22,393 nt of DNA from Deltaproteobacteria bacterium (GTDB lineage Bacteria > Desulfobacterota > Desulfarculia > Adiutricales > Adiutricaceae): the NCBI GenBank assembly GCA_031257955.1, contig JAIRNQ010000232.1:1-22393 (forward strand), given 5' to 3'. Below are positions 7,592 to 13,442 of the stretch, piece by piece (positions within the stretch are counted from its first letter, which is position 1; the number at the start of each line of letters is the position of its first letter). The translations under genes were made by a program, and so were the position numbers. The notes beneath the pieces were generated by a model that was not told where the DNA came from, searched no databases, and was given only the letters and a program-made list of their open reading frames with translations.

Positions 7592-8926
7592 CTAGGGTTT
7601 CGGTTTTTTGTCTGGAGGGGCGGCCCCGGACGGGGTGGGAGGGGTCACGCGGGCCTCGATGGTTTTGGCGTGGGCCGGCAGGCCTTCGGCCCGGGCCAGG
7701 GCGGTGACGGTGGGGGCCAAGTCGGCCAGGGCTTCGGGAGTGAGCTTTTGGAAGGTCATTTTTTTAAGAAAGCTGTCGGTGGAAAGGCCAGAAAAGGCCC
7801 GGGCCGAGCCGCCGGTGGGGAGGACGTGGTTGGGGCCGGTAGCGTAGTCGCCGGCGGGAATGGGCGAGTGGTGGCCTAGGAAGATGGAACCGGCGTTTTG
7901 GATAGAGCCGAGGTGGGAAATGGCATCGTCTAGGGCCAGTTCCAGGTGTTCGGGGGCGTATTCGTTGGCGAAATCAAAGGCTTCGGGTAGGGACTTGGCC
8001 ACCAGGATGGCGGCGTTGGCCAGCGATTGGTTTATTATTTCCGCCCGATCGAGGGAAGGCAGGAGTTTTTTTACCAAGGCGGCCACTTTTTCGGCCAAGA
8101 CCCTATCGGCGCTAACCAATACGGCCGAGGCTTGGGGATCGTGCTCCAGCTGGGAGATAAAGTCCCAGGCCAAAAAATCCGGCTTGGCCGTGCCGTCGGC
8201 GATTATGAAGCCTTCGCTGGGCCCGGCCGGCTGATCTATATCCACGTCGCCAAAAACGGCCATTTTGGCCGCCGTGACCCAGCTGCTGCCCGGGCCGACG
8301 ATTTTATCTACCTTGGGCACCCCTCCCAGACCGTAAGCCAGACAGCCCACGGCCCAGGCCCCGCCCAGTTTGTAGATCTCCGTGGCCCCGGCCAGCTCCA
8401 GGGCGGCCAGGATGATGGGCCAGGCCTTAAAACCCGGGCCGGGAGGGGTAACGGCGACGATGGTTTTAACCCCGGCCACCTTGGCCGGGACCACGTTCAT
8501 CAGGGCGCTGGAGGGGTAGGCGGCCCGACCGCCGGGGATATAGACGCCCACCTTGGAAAGGGGCCGGGTCACACGGCCGGCCAGAAGGCCCGGGGCGATC
8601 TCGGTGAGGTAAGTCGGCTTCTCCAACTGTGAGAGGTGAAAACGCTCGATGTTTTCCTTGGCTCTGAGCAGGGCCTCGTTAAGTTCCCGGGTTAACCCCT
8701 TTCGGGCCATGGCCAACTCTTTCTCCGCGACCTTGAAGTCTTTGAGGGCGAGGTTTGGCTTGAATTGAGAGTATTCCCTTAAAAGCTCTTTTTCCGGGTC
8801 GGCCTTCAGGCGGTCAAAAATTTGCCGGGTCACTTCCATGGCCGGTTTCAGATCGTCTACGGAGCGGGCCAAGATGGCTTGGCGGCGCCCGGGACTTAGC
8901 TCGGCGAGAATCTCTACGGTAAGCAT
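7592..8926 (-). CDS. hisD: Histidinol dehydrogenase
   Basis: A 444-residue protein when started at ATG 8926. Catalyses the last two steps of histidine synthesis, oxidising L-histidinol to L-histidine with two NAD+ in the cytosol. With this start, the E. coli numbering is reproduced exactly: zinc ligands Gln259, His262, Asp360 and His419; catalytic Glu326-His327 (YAPEHLEL); His367 in GPNHVLPTGG; Ser237 in AGPSE. The frame stays open upstream to a TTG at 9016, but those extra 30 residues are proline-rich and unlike the family, so I reject them. The ribosome binding site is weak (GGAAAG about 11 bases upstream). Oddities: GGAWA (Trp191) and GPGSSW (214-216) where the family usually has GGAQA and GPGN-x-(Y/F), and a Pro/Lys-rich tail of about 17 residues. 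No other his gene is in the window. Confidence 0.93.
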   Translation of the reverse strand: MLTVEILAELSPGRRQAILARSVDDLKPAMEVTRQIFDRLKADPEKELLREYSQFKPNLALKDFKVAEKELAMARKGLTRELNEALLRAKENIERFHLSQLEKPTYLTEIAPGLLAGRVTRPLSKVGVYIPGGRAAYPSSALMNVVPAKVAGVKTIVAVTPPGPGFKAWPIILAALELAGATEIYKLGGAWAVGCLAYGLGGVPKVDKIVGPGSSWVTAAKMAVFGDVDIDQPAGPSEGFIIADGTAKPDFLAWDFISQLEHDPQASAVLVSADRVLAEKVAALVKKLLPSLDRAEIINQSLANAAILVAKSLPEAFDFANEYAPEHLELALDDAISHLGSIQNAGSIFLGHHSPIPAGDYATGPNHVLPTGGSARAFSGLSTDSFLKKMTFQKLTPEALADLAPTVTALARAEGLPAHAKTIEARVTPPTPSGAAPPDKKPKP

Positions 8927-9016
8927 GGCTGGGGTTCTTTCCGGGTAAGGCGTAGATATGGGCGCGCGGGGCGCCGGGTAGGGGCCAGGTTTGGGGCCAA
9001 GAGGCCTAGGGCACAA

Positions 9017-9075
9017 GGGCCCGAGAGGCCGAGAGGCCGGGGGTCAGAGGGTCCGGGGGGTCCGGGGGTCCGGGT
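9017..9075. repeat. GC-rich microrepeats between hisD and tadA
   Basis: Short direct repeats: GAGAGGCC units near 9021-9038, then GGGTCAGAG and several GGTCCGGGG-like words to about 9072. Low-complexity spacer with no gene. Confidence 0.55.
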
Positions 9076-9564
9076 TCATTCTTTCCGCCGTTTGGCTCGA
9101 AAAAACGATTGAATCAAGTCGGCGCACTCTTCGGCCAGCAGGCCGCCGGCGACTAGGGGATGGTGGTTGAGCCAGTCGGCCCGGTGAAGCCGGAGGTGAG
9201 ACTCGGCCGCCCCCCATTTGGGCTCCGGGGCCCCATAAAAGATCCTTTCCACTCGGGCGTGGATGGCGGCCATCAGGCACATGGGACATGGCTCAATGGT
9301 GCTGACCAAAACAAGGCCGGGCAGACGGTAGTTGTTTTTTTGGGCCGCCACCCGCCGCAGGGCCATTATCTCGGCGTGGGCCGTGGGGTCCGACAAGGCT
9401 ATGACCTGATTGCGCCCGGCGGCCAGAAAGGAGCCATCGGCCTCGGCCACCACCGCCCCGGCCGGGATCTCGCCATGGCTTAAGGCTTCCCGGGCTTGGC
9501 CCAAGGCCATGCCCATGAGAAGGGCGGCCGCCTCAGAGTCTATTTCCAGGGGCATCGTGGACAC
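9076..9564 (-). CDS. tadA: tRNA-specific adenosine deaminase (TadA-type cytidine/deoxycytidylate deaminase fold)
   Basis: Up to 162 residues; the E. coli enzyme has 167. TadA deaminates A34 to inosine in tRNA-Arg(ACG), allowing wobble decoding. The zinc-dependent deaminase signature is complete: HAE (His63-Ala-Glu65, Glu being the proton shuttle) and EPCPMC (Cys93, Cys96). The GRN motif, NYRLPGLVLVSTIEPC strand, ARVERIFYGA and the C-terminal AEECADLIQSFFRAKRR helix all match TadA. IPAGAVV replaces the usual (V/I)PVGAV. The start is uncertain: GTG at 9564 or ATG at 9555, neither with a good ribosome binding site; ATG 9555 gives 159 residues. It lies upstream of hisD on the same strand with a 149-bp repetitive gap. 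Its own leader is built from a 16-bp tandem repeat (9569-9664). Confidence 0.9.
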   Translation of the reverse strand: MSTMPLEIDSEAAALLMGMALGQAREALSHGEIPAGAVVAEADGSFLAAGRNQVIALSDPTAHAEIMALRRVAAQKNNYRLPGLVLVSTIEPCPMCLMAAIHARVERIFYGAPEPKWGAAESHLRLHRADWLNHHPLVAGGLLAEECADLIQSFFRAKRRKE

Positions 9565-9568
9565 CCGC

Positions 9569-9664
9569 GGTTGGCCTGGCGCCCGGCTGGTCTGGCACTT
9601 GGCTGGTCGGGAGTTTGGTTGGCCGGGAGCTTGGTGGGCCTTGAGCTTGCTTGGCCGGGTTTCG
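9569..9664. repeat. Six-unit 16-bp imperfect tandem repeat upstream of tadA
   Basis: Reading from 9569 the sequence divides into 16-base units: GGTTGGCCTGGCGCCC, GGCTGGTCTGGCACTT, GGCTGGTCGGGAGTTT, GGTTGGCCGGGAGCTT, GGTGGGCCTTGAGCTT, GCTTGGCCGGGTTTCG. The first three to four positions and the GG(T/C)C core are shared throughout. The array sits between the 5' end of tadA and the 3' end of the secreted-protein gene. Confidence 0.7.
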
Positions 9665-9715
9665 GGGCCAACCGGAAGCCGGGGCGGGCGACCGGTGGTA
9701 GCTGGCAGTTCGGGC

Positions 9716-10258
9716 TCACTTCCAAGGGCAGTTTTCCCGGACGAATTGGAAGGCTTCGGGCAAGTCGCTTATATTAAAATAGGAGTTTATCTCTTCCGAA
9801 GTCTGGGCGTTTACCACTTTAACTAGAAGTAGTTTAACGGTAAGTAGATTTTTAATAAACTTTTCTGGATTGGGGACCATAAAAGCCTTTCCATTGGTAG
9901 ATAGGTTCCATTTGGCGTTGGTGAATTTGCCTTCGTCGAACTGGTAGCTAACATTGGATTTTTCTTTGGCTTCGCTTTTCAGTGGGACGTCAAAATCAAA
10001 AAAAATAAAATTTTTGGTGCCGTCGCAACCAACGTGCATGGTGGTGTCGTCCAGGGCCACCTTGGTCAGATGCCGGGTGAAAGAACTTTTGGCCACGAAA
10101 GCGGTCGCCGGAACCCCGGGCTTGGTGTCGTCAAAAAGGGCGAACCAAGAGCCGATTTCTTTTTCTGTGTATTCGGCCTGTGTTAGATTGGCTTGCGCCA
10201 ATAAAAATATGGCTATTAATAGGCAGAATAAAATTTTATAAAACATACTCTGACTCAT
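9716..10258 (-). CDS. Secreted VasI-like small protein
   Basis: About 180 residues with a clear signal peptide (FYKILFCLLIAIFLLAQANLTQA, cleavage near AEY). The frame is open from a TTG at 10264; I prefer ATG 10258 (MSQSMFYK), though ATG 10246 is also possible and no ribosome binding site decides it. The mature part has WFALFDDT, a single mid-domain cysteine in MHVGCDGTKNFIFFDF, a VSYQFDEG strand, a P-x-K-F-I-K-N-L helix and ends in FQFVRENCPW. This layout, a short beta-rich domain closed by a C-terminal C-x-W, resembles the VasI/TagO-like proteins (PF11319), some of which accompany type VI secretion; no secretion genes are nearby. The two Cys in the mature domain probably form a disulfide. 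Family assignment is by eye and tentative. Confidence 0.65.
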   Translation of the reverse strand: MSQSMFYKILFCLLIAIFLLAQANLTQAEYTEKEIGSWFALFDDTKPGVPATAFVAKSSFTRHLTKVALDDTTMHVGCDGTKNFIFFDFDVPLKSEAKEKSNVSYQFDEGKFTNAKWNLSTNGKAFMVPNPEKFIKNLLTVKLLLVKVVNAQTSEEINSYFNISDLPEAFQFVRENCPWK

Positions 10259-10263
10259 AGTCA

Positions 10264-10294
10264 AACTAACTAGCTATGTTAGTTAGTTAGTTAA
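10264..10294. promoter_or_regulatory. Inverted repeat with TTAG microrepeat just upstream of the secreted-protein gene
   Basis: AACTAAC (10264-10270) and GTTAGTT (10278-10284) form a perfect 7-bp inverted repeat around a TAGCTAT centre, immediately before the start codon at 10258. The right arm continues into three TTAG units plus TTAA (10279-10294). It could be an operator or a leader hairpin. Confidence 0.4.
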
Positions 10295-10370
10295 GAGGAT
10301 ATTTATAAGATATGATTTTTAACCCAAGCATTAAACAACGCACACACTTTAGCGTATAGGCTCGCTGAGG

Positions 10371-10440
10371 CCACGACCGCGGGGCCCTTGGACGCGGGGA
10401 AACCATGACCGTGCGGGCCTTGGCCGCGGGGGCCACGTCC
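10371..10440. repeat. Imperfect tandem repeat, about 32-bp unit
   Basis: Units begin CCACGACCGCGG (10371), CCATGACCGTGCGG (10403) and CCACGTCC (10433, partial), each of the first two followed by CCTTGG(A/C)CGCGGGG. The unit length is 32 then 30. Confidence 0.6.
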
Positions 10441-10591
10441 GTTTTGCCTTCAGATGTTTATAGACTAGCACTGGCATGGCCTTAAGACAAGGTTTTTTCC
10501 AGCCCGGGTTTATGGGGGCCAGGTCGTATCGGGAATTGTCTTAGCGGAAGAATCGAAAACGTCGCGGGTAAACAAGCCACCAGAGGAAACT

Positions 10592-10618
10592 CCTGGGGGA
10601 GACCCCCAGGGGGGTTTT
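10592..10618 (+). terminator. Perfect GC hairpin, possible weak terminator
   Basis: CCTGGGGG (10592-10599), loop AGA, CCCCCAGG (10603-10610), then GGGGTTTT. The stem is strong, but the T-run starts four bases late and is only four long, so terminator function is uncertain. No gene lies immediately upstream on this strand. Confidence 0.4.
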
Positions 10619-10834
10619 AGCTGGGGCCCAAGAGAAGGGGGTATGTGCCCGCGAAAAGGGAACGGCCTTGGCCACCCGGTTTCTGGACTGCCCCACTGGC
10701 CTAGTCAGTGGGACGTATCGGTGCGGATAAGGCGGAAAGGTGGACGTAAAATTGGAGTAAAGTTTGGTCTAGGCGGGCAATTATTATGTGCCAGGTAGAA
10801 TAATTGGGCCGTTAAGGCCTTCGCGGTTGGGTGG

Positions 10835-10863
10835 TTTACAAATTTTGGCACAAAGGGTAAAAT
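10835..10863 (+). promoter_or_regulatory. Sigma70-type promoter reading toward the structured element and V4R gene
   Basis: TTTACA (10835-10840) and TAAAAT (10858-10863) are separated by exactly 17 bp; each box matches its consensus at five of six positions. Transcription would begin near 10870, about 440 bp before the V4R gene. Confidence 0.55.
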
Positions 10864-10904
10864 ATGGCTGAGCTGACTGTATACGGTTAGTTTTAAAGGG
10901 TAGT

Positions 10905-10983
10905 CCCATAGCCCGTTTGCCAGACCGGGCGCCGAAAGGCGACCCGTAGGATTATTTATTTCGCCTTGGCTAGGGCCTATGGG
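10905..10983 (+). ncRNA. Candidate structured RNA with GAAA tetraloop hairpin inside a closing stem
   Basis: Outer arms CCCATAGCCC (10905-10914) and GGGCCTATGGG (10973-10983) pair along ten positions with one bulged base. Within them GGG-C-GCC-GAAA-GGC-GA-CCC (10927-10945) forms a hairpin capped by a GNRA tetraloop. A good promoter lies 40 bp upstream. It could be a small RNA or a 5' leader element of the V4R gene. It does not match the riboswitch consensus sequences I know, including GEMM c-di-GMP. Confidence 0.4.
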
Positions 10984-11243
10984 CGTTAGTTAGTAGCCGG
11001 TTGTTCGCGTAGAAGGTTGTTTTATCATGGTATGGGCCCGGCGAGCCCCGACGGCTGCCCAATGAAGGCCCAAGCCCAACATGTGGGAGGTTTTTCGCCA
11101 TTTTTGGCCTGGCGTGGCGGCAGTGTAATGGCGAGGAAGCAACGGAACGAGAAAGCGTGAGTTAGCCAGAGAGCGAGAATGCGCGAGGGCGAGGCTACAA
11201 GAGGATCGTTTACGAATAGAACGATGGTTCAGCTTTTATCACT

Positions 11244-11263
11244 GGTTTGGGGTACCCCAAACC
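11244..11263. promoter_or_regulatory. 20-bp perfect palindrome upstream of the V4R gene
   Basis: GGTTTGGGG-TA-CCCCAAACC, fully self-complementary over 20 bp, ends 45 bp before the V4R start codon. Its length and position suit a dimeric repressor or activator operator. The 10-bp core GGGGTACCCC recurs at 21847-21856 after the hybrid kinase gene. Confidence 0.55.
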
Positions 11264-11308
11264 TTATTCCGCCTCGACTTTGGTCGTAGGTTTACCTGGG
11301 TTATTTTT

Positions 11309-11830
11309 ATGTCAGACCGGAAATATGAGTTCAGTTGGGAATTAATTGGTGATTTGGACAACGCCAGGCCAAATCTGGGGCCGACCCTCCGCATCGAAGC
11401 CTATCGGCTTCTTCAGTTCTGCACCCGCGACATTCTGGAGCAGAGGTACGGTACCGAAGCCGCCGACGAGATTTTCTTCCAGTCCGGGGCCCTGGCCGGA
11501 CGCAACTTCTACGAAAACGTCCTGGACCACAAGCCCAAGGACATCCAAGACTTGGTCAAGCAACTCCAGACCCTGCTCAAGGACATCGGTATCGGCATCT
11601 TTAAGGTCGAAAAGCTCAACGAAAACCTCGAATGCATCATGACCGTCTCCGAGGATCTGGATTGCTCTGGCCTTCCGGAGCTGGGTTACGGCGTCTGTGT
11701 CTACGATGAGGGTTTCATCAGCGGGATCCTGGAGTCCTTCACCGGCCAGCCTTTCGACGTCAAGGAGATCGACTGCTGGTGCACCAACGAGCGCACCTGC
11801 CGGTTCGAGGCCAAACCCAAAGCCCTGTAA
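11309..11830 (+). CDS. V4R-domain small-molecule sensor protein
   Basis: A 173-residue soluble protein with a V4R (4-vinyl reductase, PF02830) domain filling most of its length. Visible hallmarks are the helical first half (RIEAYRLLQFCTRDILEQRYG, then AADEIFFQSGALAGRNFYENVL), the VSEDLDCSGLPELGYGVCVYDEGFISGILES segment, and the cysteine-rich end VKEIDCWCTNERTCRFEA. Cys119, Cys130, Cys156, Cys158 and Cys164 match the cluster typical of V4R proteins, which may bind metal or a ligand. V4R folds sense small molecules and are related to heme-NO-binding domains; the ligand here is unknown. The start ATG at 11309 has no clear ribosome binding site. A diguanylate cyclase gene follows 170 bp downstream, a pairing that recurs in deltaproteobacteria as far as I recall, suggesting this protein feeds a signal into c-di-GMP synthesis. 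Confidence 0.85.
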   Translation: MSDRKYEFSWELIGDLDNARPNLGPTLRIEAYRLLQFCTRDILEQRYGTEAADEIFFQSGALAGRNFYENVLDHKPKDIQDLVKQLQTLLKDIGIGIFKVEKLNENLECIMTVSEDLDCSGLPELGYGVCVYDEGFISGILESFTGQPFDVKEIDCWCTNERTCRFEAKPKAL

Positions 11831-12000
11831 CTCTTTCCTCCGCGAGGGCAAGCCGCGCCGGCAAGAAAGGCCTAGGGGGGTAACCCGGTCCCTCCATGGC
11901 CCTTGGGGCTCCCGTGGCCGGCCCAGACGATTGGGGCCCAACACTTTAACGGCGAATCGGGGGCCGGGCGGAACCGGAAAGGGTTTGGCCGGCCTCCCCA

Positions 12001-13104
12001 TTGGCGGGGCCAGCGTTGAACGAAGCGTTTACCGAAAAAATACGGTTAAGCCACTTTACCAAGGCCCAAGCCGAATCGATGTTCAAGTTTCTTGAGAAGG
12101 TTATAACCGAGAGCAAGACGCCGGTTCTACCCCCCGAGTATGCCCAGTGGGATACCTTTAATTCCCTTTTCCAGCACACCAGCGAAATCAAGTCGGCCCT
12201 GGCCAACTTCGCCAAAGGCGATCTGGATCTCCGGGTGGTAAAAAAAGGGGCCACCACCGGTAACCTCAAGGCCATCCTGGCCAACCTCTCCCATCTGGCT
12301 TGGCAGTTCAAAGTGGCCGCCCAGGGCGACTTTAGCCACACCGTGGACTTCATGGGCGAGTTCTCCGACGCCTTTAACTTAATGACTTCCAATCTGGCCC
12401 GCCACGAAAAGGAAATCAGCGAAAAGCAACAACAGTTGGCGGTCATGGCCGAGGAACTCAAGAAAGAGATCCGCCGCCGGGACATGGTCGAGGCCGCCCT
12501 CAAGGAAAGCGAAAACAATTACCGCATCCTGGCCCTTCACGATCCGCTCACCAAAATCTACAATCGCAGCTACTTCAACGAAGCCGGTACCCGGGAGGTC
12601 GAGATCACCAGGCGCCGGGGCGATGAGCTGTGCCTTTTGATGATGGATCTGGATAAATTCAAACGTTTCAACGATACCTTCGGACACCTTAGCGGCGACG
12701 CCGCCCTCATCCACATAACCAAAATAGTCCAAGAAATTCAGAGAAAGACCGATATCTTCGCCCGCTTCGGGGGTGAGGAATTTGTTCTTTTGCTACCCCA
12801 GACGCCTTTCACCGGCGGCAAGATCATCGGCGAAAAGCTGCGGGCCGAGATCGCCTCCCGCCGGGACCCGGCCCCCAACGCCACCGAACCCATAACCATA
12901 AGCATCGGCTTGGCCACCCTGACCCAGCTGGACACCCTCAAGGAGCCTTCTTCGGAGGCGGTCCTAAGGAGCTTGATTTCCAGGGCCGACTCGGCGCTTT
13001 ACGACGCCAAGAAACTGGGCGGTAACTGCGTCTGTTACTTCATCCCGCCGGACGAAAAGAAACTCGCCCTGGCCGGCGAACCCAAGGTCATGGGCCGGGC
13101 ATAA
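12001..13104 (+). CDS. Diguanylate cyclase with HAMP-like N-terminal region (GGEEF)
   Basis: Up to 367 residues, soluble. Residues about 60-135 resemble a cytosolic HAMP-like pair (FAKGDLDLRV and AAQGDFSHTVDFMGEFSDAFN), a coiled coil runs from about 132 to 172, and a GGDEF domain starts at DPLTKIYNRSYF (181). The active-site loop is GGEEF (257-261), and RKTD (248-251), five residues before it, is the inhibitory I-site, so the enzyme should make c-di-GMP from two GTP with product feedback. The MDLDKFKRFNDTFGH metal- and substrate-binding segment is intact. The start is uncertain: after an in-frame stop at 11947-11949 the only options are TTG 12001, TTG 12016 or ATG 12079, none with a good ribosome binding site. 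It lies directly downstream of the V4R gene. Confidence 0.9.
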   Translation: MAGPALNEAFTEKIRLSHFTKAQAESMFKFLEKVITESKTPVLPPEYAQWDTFNSLFQHTSEIKSALANFAKGDLDLRVVKKGATTGNLKAILANLSHLAWQFKVAAQGDFSHTVDFMGEFSDAFNLMTSNLARHEKEISEKQQQLAVMAEELKKEIRRRDMVEAALKESENNYRILALHDPLTKIYNRSYFNEAGTREVEITRRRGDELCLLMMDLDKFKRFNDTFGHLSGDAALIHITKIVQEIQRKTDIFARFGGEEFVLLLPQTPFTGGKIIGEKLRAEIASRRDPAPNATEPITISIGLATLTQLDTLKEPSSEAVLRSLISRADSALYDAKKLGGNCVCYFIPPDEKKLALAGEPKVMGRA

Positions 13105-13442
13105 ATATTTGGGTATTTGATTATTTAAGTCAAACTGACTAGCCTTGGCCGCCTTAGCCAAGAATAATTTTGGTAACGTGACGATCGCCCGAAGCGAAAG
13201 GCGAACGAAAAACGAAAACTGACTAGCCTTGGCCGCCTTAGCCAAGAATAATTTAGGTAACGTAACGATCGCCCGAAGCGAAAGGCGAACGAAAAGCGAA
13301 AATGGGCGCGAGCCAAGATTTTTGGATAGCGTTTTGCCCTTCGCCGGGTCTCGAAGATGATTTAGATTTTTCCTTCGGTCCCAATGTTGGTCCCCATGTG
13401 GGTTCCAATGTTGGTCCCAATAATAATTAACGTCGTGGCCCA
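13105..13442. other. Spacer with tandem duplications between cyclase and chemoreceptor genes
   Basis: No gene. It is dominated by an 84-bp tandem duplication (13132-13299) and, near the chemoreceptor start, a 14-bp word CCAATGTTGGTCCC repeated at 13381 and 13405 with a third partial copy at 13414. A - strand ORF across the duplication only reflects its repetition. Confidence 0.6.
13132..13299. repeat. 84-bp tandem duplication, each copy with a hairpin
   Basis: Copy 1 spans 13132-13215 and copy 2 spans 13216-13299, with about three mismatches between them. Each contains CTTGGC-CGCCTTA-GCCAAG (13144-13162 and 13228-13246), a 6-bp stem followed by AATAATTT, and the word CCCGAAGCGAAAGGCGAACG. 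The near identity indicates a recent duplication. The hairpins could be weak terminators for the cyclase gene, but the T-tracts are short. Confidence 0.8.

Larger units (their letters stand above)
10295..10834. other. First half of a 1-kb spacer without protein genes
   Basis: No ORF with protein-like composition or a ribosome binding site. It contains a two-and-a-bit-unit imperfect tandem repeat (10371-10440), a perfect GC hairpin (10592-10610) and an 8-bp inverted repeat CAATTATT/AATAATTG (10778-10785 with 10799-10806). Confidence 0.5.

Noticed and set aside
7391..7879. + strand ORFs including a glycine-rich frame (GKAGG, RKAGG repeats)
   Set aside because: They overlap hisD antisense for much of their length, lack a start with a ribosome binding site, and the repeats fit low-complexity GC-rich DNA; a gene remnant cannot be excluded.
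8927..9016. N-terminal extension of hisD to a TTG
   Set aside because: The extra 30 residues are Pro-rich, and starting at ATG 8926 reproduces E. coli residue numbers for every active-site residue.
13131..13301. CRISPR-like array
   Set aside because: Only two adjacent 84-bp copies without spacers; a tandem duplication, not repeat-spacer structure.
13125..13316. - strand ORF with an internal peptide repeat (RFSFAFRFGRS)
   Set aside because: Its repetition is the 84-bp DNA duplication read through; no ribosome binding site or family.
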